37,860 nucleotides of DNA, from positions 1 to 37,860 of the forward strand of contig NZ_NPBD01000009.1 of NCBI RefSeq assembly GCF_002272745.1. The letters are read 5' to 3'. The notes under the pieces are model-generated. The model saw only the letters and a list, made by a program, of their open reading frames with translations. It was not told the origin of the DNA and made no database searches. Each line of letters starts with the position of its first letter. The first letter of the stretch is position 1. The stretch is from Terribacillus saccharophilus. Lineage in GTDB: Bacteria > Bacillota > Bacilli > Bacillales > Amphibacillaceae. Both the position numbers and the translations under genes were made by a program. Shown piece by piece: positions 19,019-26,741 of this stretch.

Positions 19019-19151
19019 AAAATCTAATGGATAATCCGGCGCCGCCAGGATCCCCTTGTTTTTCAGCGGTATTAGTGTGTTCTGTATATCCCGCAATGCC
19101 ACTTACAATAATCGTAACAGCTAGAATCAAAGTGAAAATTACTTTTTTCAT
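19017..19151 (-). CDS. Phr-like secreted pre-peptide 1
   Basis: A 44-residue exported peptide precursor: a lysine start and hydrophobic signal helix (MKKVIFTLILAVTIIVSGIA), a polar linker and the C-terminus QGDPGGAGLSIRF. Size, layout and resemblance of the signal segment to Phr precursors suggest a signalling pro-peptide processed outside the cell and re-imported by Opp. The frame is open to 19205, but a perfect AAAGGAGGG stands 6 bases before the ATG at 19151. A paralog lies 238 bases upstream and a Rap relic further upstream, in rap-phr order on the same strand. Phr identity is inferred; the mature peptide cannot be defined. Confidence 0.7.
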   Translation of the reverse strand: MKKVIFTLILAVTIIVSGIAGYTEHTNTAEKQGDPGGAGLSIRF

Positions 19152-19164
19152 TAAAGCCCTCCTT

Positions 19165-19236
19165 TTATTGTAGAGCAAGAGAAAAGTACTGTACGACAAG
19201 TTCATAGGTTAGTTTGGAAGTATAGAGCTTGTCCTT
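19165..19236 (-). pseudogene. possible rap 3'-end relic before pre-peptide 1
   Basis: A 23-codon open stretch bounded by stops (KDKLYTSKLTYELVVQYFSL, then ALQ) ends just before the ribosome site of pre-peptide 1. The equivalent place before pre-peptide 2 also reads SLALQ-stop with nearly the same DNA (TTGCTCTACAATAAAAGGAG). In canonical rap-phr pairs the rap gene ends right there, so this may be a rap terminal relic carried along in the tandem duplication. This is tentative. Confidence 0.35.
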
Positions 19237-19248
19237 TTACAGGTAAGA

Positions 19249-19389
19249 TTATTTATCTAAGATGATGGAAAAACCGCCACCACCCGGATCGTTTTTGTTA
19301 CTTACGGTAGAGCCATGGTCAGCATATCCTGCAATGCTACTTACAATAATCGTAACAGCTAAAATCAAAGTAAAAGTTACTTTTTTCAT
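19249..19389 (-). CDS. Phr-like secreted pre-peptide 2
   Basis: A 46-residue paralog of the downstream pre-peptide. The signal segment is nearly identical (MKKVTFTLILAVTIIVSSIA), and the C-terminus reads NKNDPGGGGFSIILDK. The shared D-P-G-G-(A/G)-G-(L/F)-S-I core next to divergent flanks is what is expected if the core is the active peptide or its processing region. AAAGGAGGG stands upstream of the ATG, and the leader is closely similar to that of pre-peptide 1, marking a tandem duplication of about 238 bases. No stop, frameshift or codon anomaly was seen, so both copies look intact although the partner Rap is broken. Confidence 0.7.
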   Translation of the reverse strand: MKKVTFTLILAVTIIVSSIAGYADHGSTVSNKNDPGGGGFSIILDK

Positions 19390-19489
19390 ATAAAAAGCCC
19401 TCCTTTTTATTGTAGAGCAAGGGAAGATACCTTGCGGCAGACCTTAGATATTCTTAGAAGTTTAATCAGCTTGTCATCTTTAATTTTGC

Positions 19490-19794
19490 TTAAAATCTAA
19501 TAGAAAAGGCTTCTGCTAGATGCAGATAATGTCGGTGGATATCTGTGAAGTGGTCTTGAAGTTCTTTTGCTTTATCAAGCGATACGGCGCTTTTCAGAGG
19601 AGTGTCCTGAATCAGGAAATAACGGCTTTCCAGTACAAGTATGCAATAAGGGATTCGTGACTATACTCGTCTATGTTACTTTTTAGCTCTTCATAGATAC
19701 TGGTAGAGGCTTCTTTCTTATCAAGTCGAATACTGACAGACCAGTTTTCCAAGCGACCAGCAATGTCGATAAAATCCGTACTACTACGACTCAT
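19490..19794 (-). pseudogene. truncated, frameshifted Rap-family relic
   Basis: From the ATG at 19794 the frame reads IAGRLENWSVSIRLDKKEA and IYEELKSNIDEYSHESLIAY, fitting the N-terminal helical bundle of Rap proteins (pattern L-x-x-W-x-x-x-I-R...A...L-L-x-Y). It hits a stop at 19612. A shift of frame near 19640 restores the expected continuation: LVLESRYFLIQD replaces the Rap (S-L)-(M/L)-E-x-R-H-x-x-L segment and runs on to HYLHLAEAFSIRF and a stop at 19490. Even repaired it would be about 100 residues against about 370-390 for intact Rap, with no TPR repeats. The last codons (SIRF-stop, with 13 identical bases) equal the end of pre-peptide 1, suggesting a deletion joined rap to a phr end. 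Confidence 0.6.
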
Positions 19795-20116
19795 TGTGCA
19801 AGGCCCCTCAAAAATTAATAGATTAATAGGATATAGCTTAATTTTACCAACTATTGTCGGTTTGTGTATTGGGAATCATTTACACTAACAAGTCGGAATA
19901 ATAAGGAATTAAACTACCAGATTTCCTGAAATAGAACAATTTTATTCGGAGAGTCGCTAGGAAACACTTAAAGAAGTAGGGGGGATAGAGGTAAGTATTG
20001 AAAGATGCAGCTCTAAACTCAAGAAAAGCCTAATGAATATGCCTGCTTGAATTTAACGCGCTACTCTCCGTTACCTTCTTCATCATGTTTCTTCAATTTG
20101 AGTTTTTCTTAGTAGA
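19795..20116. other. 322-base gap without a gene
   Basis: No ORF or RNA gene is supported. The only structure noted is an 8-base inverted pair, CGGAGAGT (19947-19954) and ACTCTCCG (20063-20070), about 100 bases apart, which continues imperfectly into CGC/GCG flanks. It also contains the leader of the Rap relic and the 3' flank of the rhodanese gene. Confidence 0.4.
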
Positions 20117-20509
20117 TTAACATCCACAATTATCAGCTATAGTATCTTCTGGAGTCGCTGTTGAAATAGGAAAATTCATTTCTTTCCATGCTGCAATGCC
20201 TCCAGTTAACTCTCTCACTGTATAACCTTGCTCTAATAGAAACTTAGCTACCTTAGCTGCAGTGTTACACCAGACATCCCAGCAATAAAGAATAATTTCC
20301 TTCTCTTTTGGTATTTCACTAATTCGAGCTGCTATCTCTTGTTCAGGGATAACAGCAGCACCTTGAATGGTTACATTCCTTACATGTGCAGGGCCATTTC
20401 GAACATCAATTAGAAAGTATTTATCCGGGTCGGCTTGATTTGATCTTAGGTAATCCATTGGGCTTATTGTAGCTTCCAGGCGTGCATTGAAGTAATCTAA
20501 TGTATTCAT
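20117..20509 (-). CDS. rhodanese-like sulfurtransferase domain protein
   Basis: A single-domain rhodanese of 130 residues. The domain spans about residues 18-118: the early YFLIDVRNGPAHV strand (with the D-V-R signature), the active-site loop beginning at Cys in IILYCWDVWCNTAAKVA, and the closing LTGGIAAWKEMNFPI. The loop C-W-D-V-W-C differs from the usual C-x-x-G-x-R, and a second cysteine pair ends the protein (NCGC), so its persulfide or redox chemistry may be unusual. GGAGAG precedes the ATG. It lies 15 bases after the MarR gene stop, so both form an operon that is probably repressed by MarR. Confidence 0.85.
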   Translation of the reverse strand: MNTLDYFNARLEATISPMDYLRSNQADPDKYFLIDVRNGPAHVRNVTIQGAAVIPEQEIAARISEIPKEKEIILYCWDVWCNTAAKVAKFLLEQGYTVRELTGGIAAWKEMNFPISTATPEDTIADNCGC

Positions 20510-20524
20510 TTTTACTCTCCTCTT

Positions 20525-20944
20525 TTATATTGATTTCCAAACTTTGTTAAGAAAATTTTTAAGTAATTGTTTTTCTTGCTGATCTAAGGGTGCAAGAACT
20601 TCTGATTCAATATCGGTTAAATACTCCCAGCGCGAAGATAATATCTCATTACCTTTCTCCGTAATCAGAAGGCTATAGGATCTTCTGTCATTCGGATTTT
20701 TTGTCCTTTCCACATAGCCCAGATTCTCCAAATGATCGATATGACTAACCATTGTAGTTCGGTCGATTTGCAGTTTATCTGAAATTTCCTTCTGGGAGCA
20801 ATAAGGATTCTCTTGAATGTATAAAAGTACGCCGTATTGTCGGGCGTTAATTTGAAAGCCGACAAGGCCTTCGGCAAATTTATTTTCCATCTGCTGCAGA
20901 ACCTTCCCGAATAAGAAGCCGTAAGATTGATTCCATTTGTTCAT
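20525..20944 (-). CDS. MarR family transcriptional regulator
   Basis: A 139-residue MarR-type dimeric repressor. The winged helix-turn-helix runs from about residue 40 to 98, with QKEISDKLQIDRTTMVSHID as the recognition region and the wing at ERTKNPNDRRSYSLLIT (the D-R-R signature). The N- and C-terminal helices form the dimer. It has no cysteine in the DNA-binding core. GGAGGTGA precedes the ATG. It is first gene of a two-gene operon with a rhodanese, and an AT-rich inverted repeat lies directly upstream, so autorepression is likely. A rhodanese partner hints at a sulfur-species or aromatic-stress signal, but the ligand is not evident. Confidence 0.9.
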   Translation of the reverse strand: MNKWNQSYGFLFGKVLQQMENKFAEGLVGFQINARQYGVLLYIQENPYCSQKEISDKLQIDRTTMVSHIDHLENLGYVERTKNPNDRRSYSLLITEKGNEILSSRWEYLTDIESEVLAPLDQQEKQLLKNFLNKVWKSI

Positions 20945-20962
20945 TATTTCTTCACCTCCTGC

Positions 20963-21003
20963 AATTAATCAGTATGTTATATAATCAGCTTAACTGATTA
21001 ATT
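20963..21003 (-). promoter_or_regulatory. putative MarR operator
   Basis: AATTAATCAGT (20963-20973) and ACTGATTAATT (20993-21003) are perfect 11-bp inverted arms. Inside, TAATCAG (20982-20988) and CTGATTA (20994-21000) form a tighter palindrome, giving three half-sites of one motif just upstream of the marR-rhodanese operon. This is the position and AT-rich symmetry expected of a MarR autoregulatory operator. Confidence 0.7.
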
Positions 21004-21133
21004 TAGAAAAAGCAATTGTTGAATAAAAACGCCTTCCTAGAGTGAGCGAAATAAACATTGTGAAAATATCAAGAAATATAGAAAGCAATATTTTACCCTT
21101 TTTTTCAATTTTATTTACCATTGCCCTCACAAG

Positions 21134-21147
21134 TGAAAGCGCTTTAA
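21134..21147 (+). promoter_or_regulatory. cre-like box upstream of melA
   Basis: TGAAAGCGCTTTAA agrees with the catabolite-responsive element recognised by CcpA except near its last positions. It lies 59 bases before the GH4 gene. A near-identical box lies at 22561. A LacI-type local operator would look similar. Confidence 0.65.
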
Positions 21148-21205
21148 TATTTAATGAAGCAATGATTTCCAAAAAGGAATCTTTTGATTATCAGGAGGCT
21201 GTCAG

Positions 21206-22537
21206 ATGAAAAAAATTACGTTTATTGGAGCGGGAAGTACAATTTTCACAAAGAATGTATTGGGGGACTGCATGTTATCTCCTGCACTGCAAAATTTCGA
21301 ATTTGCTTTATTCGATATTGATGAGGTGCGGTTAGAGGAGTCGGAGCTGTTGTTAAATGCCTTGAGTCTTACTTTACAGGCAGATGTCTCAATCAAGACA
21401 TATACAAATCGCAAAGAAGCACTAAAGGATGCGAGTTACGTTATTAATGCTATTCAGGTGGGTGGTTATAAACCAAGTACTGTGATCGACTTTGAGATTC
21501 CAAAAAAGTATGGGCTCCGGCAGACGATTGCCGATACGGTCGGTATAGGGGGTATATTCCGATCGCTGCGGACGATTCCGGTTATGCTTGATATTGCCAA
21601 GGATATCGAGGAGGTCTGTCCCGATGCTTGGCTGTTAAATTACACAAATCCAATGGCGGCTCTTACTGGTGCGGTTTCTCGCTATACGAATGTAAAAATG
21701 GTTGGACTATGCCATAGTGTGCAAGTGTGTACGAAAGATTTGCTGAAGGATCTTAATATACCGCACGAAAATATAGAGGAGAGGATTGCAGGTATTAACC
21801 ATATGGCATGGCTGCTTGAGATTAAATCGAATGGCAAGGACCTATATCCTGAGATCAAGAAACGAGCTAAAGCAAAGCAAAAAGAGAAGCATCATGATAT
21901 GGTCCGCTATGAGCTAATGGACAAATTCGGCTATTACGTAACTGAATCCTCTGAGCATAATGCGGAATACCATCCGTATTTTATTAAAGATAAATATCCG
22001 GAATTGATTGATCGTCTAAATATTCCGCTGGATGAGTACCCGCGTCGCTGTGAGGCGCAGATTACCAATTGGCAGAAAACCAAAAGCGAGCTGATGAACA
22101 ATCAAGGTTTAACCCATAAGCGTTCTCGTGAATACGGGTCGAGGATCATTGAAGCGATGGAAACAAATGAACCGTTTGTATTTGGCGGGAATGTCGTAAA
22201 TACTGGGGGACTGATCAGCAACTTACCTGAAAAAGCAGTCGTCGAGGTGCCTTGTATAGCGAACCGAAATGGTGTTACACCAGCTTATATGGGCGAATTG
22301 CCGGAACAGCTGGCGGCTTTAAACCGCACGAATATTAATACGCAGCTCTTAACAATTGAAGCTGCCATTACAAGATCGAAAGAGAAAATCTACCAAGCTG
22401 CTCTGCTAGATCCGCACACCGCTGCTGAGCTTTCCATGGAAGACATTATCAGTATGTGTGATGATTTAATCGAGGCTCATGGAGAGATGCTGCCTGCCTA
22501 TCATTCTGAAAATGAAACAGTCAGCCTTAGAAATTAA
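21206..22537 (+). CDS. melA: GH4 family alpha-galactosidase, MelA type
   Basis: A 443-residue NAD+- and metal-dependent glycoside hydrolase of family 4, cytoplasmic, expected to split alpha-galactosides such as melibiose. The NAD motif GAGSTIFTKN starts at residue 8, DTVGIGGIFRSLRTIPV covers about 110-126, N-Y-T-N-P-M is at 145-150, the metal ligands are Cys169 (GLCHSVQ) and His199 (GINHMAW), and HNAEYHPYF follows later. Length and motifs match the MelA/alpha-glucosidase branch rather than the 6-phospho-glucosidase branch, consistent with ABC rather than PTS uptake next door. The ATG has AGGAGG upstream. It is first gene of the cluster, whereas B. subtilis has melA last. Confidence 0.85.
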   Translation: MKKITFIGAGSTIFTKNVLGDCMLSPALQNFEFALFDIDEVRLEESELLLNALSLTLQADVSIKTYTNRKEALKDASYVINAIQVGGYKPSTVIDFEIPKKYGLRQTIADTVGIGGIFRSLRTIPVMLDIAKDIEEVCPDAWLLNYTNPMAALTGAVSRYTNVKMVGLCHSVQVCTKDLLKDLNIPHENIEERIAGINHMAWLLEIKSNGKDLYPEIKKRAKAKQKEKHHDMVRYELMDKFGYYVTESSEHNAEYHPYFIKDKYPELIDRLNIPLDEYPRRCEAQITNWQKTKSELMNNQGLTHKRSREYGSRIIEAMETNEPFVFGGNVVNTGGLISNLPEKAVVEVPCIANRNGVTPAYMGELPEQLAALNRTNINTQLLTIEAAITRSKEKIYQAALLDPHTAAELSMEDIISMCDDLIEAHGEMLPAYHSENETVSLRN

Positions 22538-22560
22538 AGGCTGTTTGTTTCTAAATATAA

Positions 22561-22574
22561 TGTAAGCGCTTTAA
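22561..22574 (+). promoter_or_regulatory. cre-like box before binding-protein gene
   Basis: TGTAAGCGCTTTAA differs by one base from the box at 21134 and lies in the 76-base gap between melA and the binding-protein gene. This suggests a second controlled promoter there or a double cre arrangement. Confidence 0.65.
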
Positions 22575-22613
22575 ATAAGAGAGTCTATCAAAAATAGAAA
22601 TGTGAGGGATATC

Positions 22614-23861
22614 ATGAAAAAGAAAATGACATTACTTCTAGTTTCTTTATCAGCGGCTTTTGTGCTGTCAGCGTGCGGAAACAGTGCCAATGGCGATGGA
22701 CAAACAAAATTAACGCTCATGTCAACAGCAACGAATAAGGCAGACCAAGAAATCTTTAAGGAGGTCGTGTCTGAATTTGAAGAGGAAAATCCGGATATCG
22801 ATATTGAAGATACGTATCCGACAGATGGGTATGAAGAGATGGCACGCGTCAAAATGGCAGCAAACGATATGCCGGACTTATTTGATACACATGGTTGGTC
22901 AACTACTCGTTATGCTGAATATACCGAGGATCTAAGTGACATGGAATGGACGGAGAATCTGGATGAAGCCATGGCGGATATCTTAACTGATGAGACTGGG
23001 AAGCTGAATGCTTATCCGATAAATCAAGCACTTGATGGACTGACATACAACAAAAATCTGTTAGATGAGTATGGAATTGAGCCGCCTGAAACGTTTGATG
23101 AATTCATGACAGCACTCGAAACAGTGAAAGAAAAGAGTAACGGAGAAGTTGTACCTTTCTGGCTGGGTGGTTCAGATAAAAGTCAATTTGGGCAGTACTT
23201 CGATCAGTTCGCAACGCCACTGTTGATCACGTCGCCTTCCAACAGTCATGGTGATGCTTTACTGGATGGGTCCTTTGACTGGTCACATTACACATACCTG
23301 CCGGAGAAGCTTGAAGAGATGAATGATAAAGGATTGCTGAATAAAGATGCAGTTACGGCTCAGACAACCCAGGTAGCGGATTTATTAGCTCAAAATAAAG
23401 TGGCATTTATTATGATGAGTGGTTCGATTGGACGTGAGGTATCTGAGCTGAATCCAGATGTACAGCTGGGCACGATGCCGGTTCCTGCTATACATGAAGA
23501 TGATAAGCCAAGCTGGATTGGCGGTGAGCGCTTTACTTTAGCCATTTCAAAGGACTCCGAGTATAAGGAAGAAGCTAAGAAATTCATCGAGTATATCGCA
23601 CAGCCGGAAGTCGCGAAAAAATTTGCAGAAGGAACATCACTGCCGGATGCGTTAACCAATGTTGATGCCGATAATTATTTTGCCGATTTTTATAGCCAAT
23701 ATGAAGGTACACGGATTGAGCCTTATTTTGACCGAGCATATCTGCCAAGCGGAATGTGGGATCCAATGGGCGCTACAGGTCAAGAGCTTGTCTCAGGAGC
23801 AATGACACCGGAACAAGTATCAAAGAAAATGAGCGAAGAATATAGTCGCTTAGTGAAATAG
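22614..23861 (+). CDS. melE: sugar ABC transporter substrate-binding lipoprotein, MelE/MsmE type
   Basis: A 415-residue family 1 extracellular solute-binding protein anchored as a lipoprotein. The signal peptide ends in the lipobox LSAC with Cys21. The mature protein shows the usual sugar-binder layout (LTLMSTATNKADQEIFKEVV near the start, MPDLFDTHGW, a later NKVAFIMMSGS region). The frame is open from a GTG at 22602, but the ATG at 22614 with GAGGG upstream gives a proper lipoprotein signal. It is followed by an intercistronic hairpin and two permeases. The expected ligand is an alpha-galactoside, inferred from the neighbouring GH4 enzyme. Confidence 0.85.
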   Translation: MKKKMTLLLVSLSAAFVLSACGNSANGDGQTKLTLMSTATNKADQEIFKEVVSEFEEENPDIDIEDTYPTDGYEEMARVKMAANDMPDLFDTHGWSTTRYAEYTEDLSDMEWTENLDEAMADILTDETGKLNAYPINQALDGLTYNKNLLDEYGIEPPETFDEFMTALETVKEKSNGEVVPFWLGGSDKSQFGQYFDQFATPLLITSPSNSHGDALLDGSFDWSHYTYLPEKLEEMNDKGLLNKDAVTAQTTQVADLLAQNKVAFIMMSGSIGREVSELNPDVQLGTMPVPAIHEDDKPSWIGGERFTLAISKDSEYKEEAKKFIEYIAQPEVAKKFAEGTSLPDALTNVDADNYFADFYSQYEGTRIEPYFDRAYLPSGMWDPMGATGQELVSGAMTPEQVSKKMSEEYSRLVK

Positions 23862-23872
23862 CAAAAAAATAG

Positions 23873-23890
23873 AGGGAGCTCATGCTCCTT
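23873..23890 (+). terminator. intercistronic hairpin after binding-protein gene
   Basis: AGGGAGC-TCAT-GCTCCTT forms a short stem without a long T-run. Such hairpins protect the upstream message or partly terminate, allowing more binding protein than permease to be made. Confidence 0.65.
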
Positions 23891-23917
23891 CTGTTTATTA
23901 AAAGGAGATGAAAGAGC

Positions 23918-24832
23918 ATGGATCAGCCTTTATCATCGACTGCACAAGCAAAAAAAGCGAAAAAACGCAGAAAAGAATCCTCTCTTTGGTGGATGTACCT
24001 GCCAAGTGTCTTGCTCGTCCTGCTATTTATTGTTTACCCCTTTTTAGATGGCATCAGAATTTCCTTAACAAATTGGAATGGATTTTCACAAGTCTATGAT
24101 TATGTTGGGTTTGAACAATACAAGCGAATGTTTGCAGATCCCGATACATGGCTGGTTGTGAAAAACACTCTGTTGTACGGAATCGGGAGTACGGTGTTGC
24201 AAAATATTATCGGTCTCGGCTATGCTTTATTGCTTAATCACCATTTAAAGGTGCGGACGTTAACACGCACAATCATTTATTTACCTGTAATTATCAGCCC
24301 GCTTGTTATGGGTTACATCTGGTATTTTTTCTTCGCCTACCAAGGAGGAGCGCTGAACGATATTTATAACTGGCTTGGTTTGGATCCGGTCAATGCGCTC
24401 GGAAACCCAGATGTGAACCCGTACATTATCGTTTTCGTAAATACGTTTCAGTTTGTTGGTGTTGCGATGATCATCTATCTGGCTGGTCTGCAGAGTATTT
24501 CCAAAGAGTATTATGAAGCAGCGAATATAGACGGTGCATCAAGCTGGTCAAAGTTTAAAAATATCACGCTGCCATTGCTGGCACCTGCGATCACAATTAA
24601 TGTTGTCATCAACATCATCGGCGGATTGAAATTATTTGATGTAATTGTCTCGTTGACAAATGGTGGACCAGGAAATGCCTCACAATCGATGTCGACATTT
24701 ATGTACTCGCTTTATTTTGCGCGGCAGGATGCGGGTTACGCAGCAACGCAAGGTGTATTAATGGCAGTGATTATATTGGTGCTTAGTTTGGCAGCGCTTT
24801 TCTACCTAAAACGAAAAGAGGTGGAAGCATAA
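23918..24832 (+). CDS. melD: sugar ABC transporter permease, MelD (MalF) type
   Basis: A 304-residue inner-membrane permease with six spans and a basic N-terminal tail (KKAKKRRKE). The EAA loop [20 protein letters not shown] at about residues 198-217 docks the ATPase. It works as a heterodimer with the next gene product and carries sugar delivered by the binding protein. AAAGGAGATG lies upstream of the ATG. Its stop overlaps the next start (TAATG), so translation is coupled. No ATPase gene is present in the cluster, so a multitask MsmX-like ATPase encoded elsewhere is expected, as in B. subtilis. Confidence 0.85.
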   Translation: MDQPLSSTAQAKKAKKRRKESSLWWMYLPSVLLVLLFIVYPFLDGIRISLTNWNGFSQVYDYVGFEQYKRMFADPDTWLVVKNTLLYGIGSTVLQNIIGLGYALLLNHHLKVRTLTRTIIYLPVIISPLVMGYIWYFFFAYQGGALNDIYNWLGLDPVNALGNPDVNPYIIVFVNTFQFVGVAMIIYLAGLQSISKEYYEAANIDGASSWSKFKNITLPLLAPAITINVVINIIGGLKLFDVIVSLTNGGPGNASQSMSTFMYSLYFARQDAGYAATQGVLMAVIILVLSLAALFYLKRKEVEA

Positions 24833-25662
24833 TGAATCAAGTGTCCAAAAGGGCAAAATGGTATTTAACAGCTGTGGCTTTAGTGATAACTTTGCTTCAC
24901 TTAATTCCTTACTACATTTTATTAACAACCGCGTTTAAGCGGGCTGGCGACTTTTCATCAAAATGGCTGTTCCCGGATTACTTTAGCTTAGAAAACTTTA
25001 CAAATGCTTGGGAACAGGCGAACTTGTCTAATGCGTTCATGAATACCTTTGTCATCACCTTCTTTGCGGCAGCAATGCTTATATTGTTTGGTTCCTTGGC
25101 AGCCTACGCACTGGCAAGACGCCAGACAAGGCTGAATAAGTATGTGTATATGTTATTTGTCGCAGTTATGGTCATTCCGCCACTGACAGCATTGGTACCG
25201 TTATATCAGCTTGTCGTAGACGTTGGCCTGATGAACACACGCCTGGTAGCTGTACTAAATAATGTGGCTGCTTTCTTACCGTTAACCATTTTCCTATATG
25301 CAGGTTTCATTCGTTCCACGGTACCGAAAGAATTGGAGGAAGCGGCGAAAATGGATGGAGCCAGCACCATCGGCATCTTCTTCCGAGTAGTGTTCCCCCT
25401 GCTGAAACCAATTACGGCAACAGTATTGATTCTATCTTGTGTTTATATTTGGAACGATTATCAGTTTGCCATCTTCTTCTTGCAAGATTCAGATATGCAT
25501 ACATTGACTGTAGCCCTGGCAAGCTTCTTTGGTCAAAACACTAGCCAGCTCGGCCTTGTCGGAGCGGCTGCACTGATTGCATCATTGCCAATGGTTTTCT
25601 TGTTTTTGTTCCTGCAGCGCTTCTTTATTGAAGGACTTGCGGCGGGAAGTGTCAAAGGGTAA
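24832..25662 (+). CDS. melC: sugar ABC transporter permease, MelC (MalG) type
   Basis: A 276-residue permease with six spans and the EAA loop KELEEAAKMDGASTIGIFFR at about residues 165-184, followed by the usual VFPLLKPITATV helix. It is the partner of the preceding permease, with a one-base stop/start overlap. It ends with GLAAGSVKG, a typical MalG-family C-terminus that contacts the ATPase. A hairpin terminator follows, so the regulator gene downstream is probably a separate unit or read through weakly. Confidence 0.87.
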   Translation: MNQVSKRAKWYLTAVALVITLLHLIPYYILLTTAFKRAGDFSSKWLFPDYFSLENFTNAWEQANLSNAFMNTFVITFFAAAMLILFGSLAAYALARRQTRLNKYVYMLFVAVMVIPPLTALVPLYQLVVDVGLMNTRLVAVLNNVAAFLPLTIFLYAGFIRSTVPKELEEAAKMDGASTIGIFFRVVFPLLKPITATVLILSCVYIWNDYQFAIFFLQDSDMHTLTVALASFFGQNTSQLGLVGAAALIASLPMVFLFLFLQRFFIEGLAAGSVKG

Positions 25663-25699
25663 AGAAGAGTCATATCAAAAGCATAATCGAGCAAAAATT

Positions 25700-25728
25700 A
25701 AAGCGGCTATTTTCAGTCGCTTTGTTTG
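25700..25728 (+). terminator. terminator after melC
   Basis: AAAGCGGCT pairs with AGTCGCTTT (one G-U) across a 6-base loop, followed by a T-rich GTTTGTGTTT. Confidence 0.75.
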
Positions 25729-25757
25729 TGTTTCTGCTTTTAGAACGGAGGGATATT

Positions 25758-26654
25758 ATGTCTGTCAATCAGCGAGAGGAAGGGTACGGTGTATATGGTT
25801 TTCACTTCTATGACGCGCTTTTTAATGATATAGCGAACATTTTATTACTAGGACGAGACAAAAAAACTCCCGGCACCGTCTATGATTGGTACGGGATGAA
25901 GAGGGAAGACGTGGGAACTTATGTATTTCAATATACCTTATCCGGAACAGGGCAGATTCAAATAGAAGGAACAAACTATGCATTGAAGCCAGGGGAAGCA
26001 TTCATCGTGGAGATACCAAGTGACCATCGTTATTATCTGCCTGAAGATAGTGACGGCTGGGAATTTATTTTTATTACCTTGGTGGGCAGCAAAGCAGCAG
26101 AATGCTGGCGGTTTGCCAGAGCTCGAAATGGTTCTGTGCTAAAGATCTCCCCTGATTCAAAGTTGATTCATCTGTTGTTTCGTATATATCAGGATACGGC
26201 AGAACAAAAGATTACAGACGTTTATCATGCCTCTTCAAAAGCCTATGAGTTTATGATGGAATTGTATCGTTTTGTATGGAATCTTGAAAAATCACCAAAT
26301 GACCTTTCTATTCCAATCGCAAAGACTCTCTCCTATATTCAGGCGAATTATGCTGAACCTATTGCCCTAAATGATATTGCGGCTGCTTCTGGCTACTCGC
26401 GTTATTACTTTTTGAAGCAGTTTCAAAAAGAGCTGCACATGACCCCAATTCAGTATCTGACAAAGATTAGAGTCCAGAAGGCAGCTGATCTTCTGCTTGC
26501 GACAACACATTCCGTTAATGAAATAGCTTTACAAGTAGGATACAGCAATGCCAATTACTTTAATAAAGTCTTCCGCAAAGCAGTGGGGCTGTCTGCGGGC
26601 AAGTTCAGAAGAAATAAGATTCCATCTAAGATTGATCATTTAATTATTGATTAG
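25758..26654 (+). CDS. AraC family regulator of the alpha-galactoside cluster
   Basis: A 298-residue AraC-type activator. An N-terminal cupin-like sugar sensor (about residues 50-110, YTLSGTGQIQIEGTNYALKP) is followed by the double helix-turn-helix (about 195-290, with IALNDIAAASGYSRYYFLKQ and NEIALQVGYSNANYFNKVFR). The frame is open from a GTG at 25722, but CGGAGGGA stands before the ATG at 25758. It is adjacent to and co-oriented with the transporter genes, so it is likely an activator of melA-melEDC in response to the sugar. In B. subtilis the local mel regulator (MelR) is of another family and gene order differs, so this is a rearranged version. Confidence 0.85.
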   Translation: MSVNQREEGYGVYGFHFYDALFNDIANILLLGRDKKTPGTVYDWYGMKREDVGTYVFQYTLSGTGQIQIEGTNYALKPGEAFIVEIPSDHRYYLPEDSDGWEFIFITLVGSKAAECWRFARARNGSVLKISPDSKLIHLLFRIYQDTAEQKITDVYHASSKAYEFMMELYRFVWNLEKSPNDLSIPIAKTLSYIQANYAEPIALNDIAAASGYSRYYFLKQFQKELHMTPIQYLTKIRVQKAADLLLATTHSVNEIALQVGYSNANYFNKVFRKAVGLSAGKFRRNKIPSKIDHLIID

Positions 26655-26741
26655 ATGATATTCAAAAAAATCTAAAAAGCACGAACTAAAGTAAGTTAAA
26701 GAACCATATAATTCAGCCGATAGATAGAGCGGAGGGGTTAT

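Noticed and set aside
20990..21172. 60-residue minus-strand frame upstream of marR
   Set aside because: It has no ribosome site, ends in the MarR operator, and lies over the cre-like box and leader of melA. It is better read as intergenic DNA.
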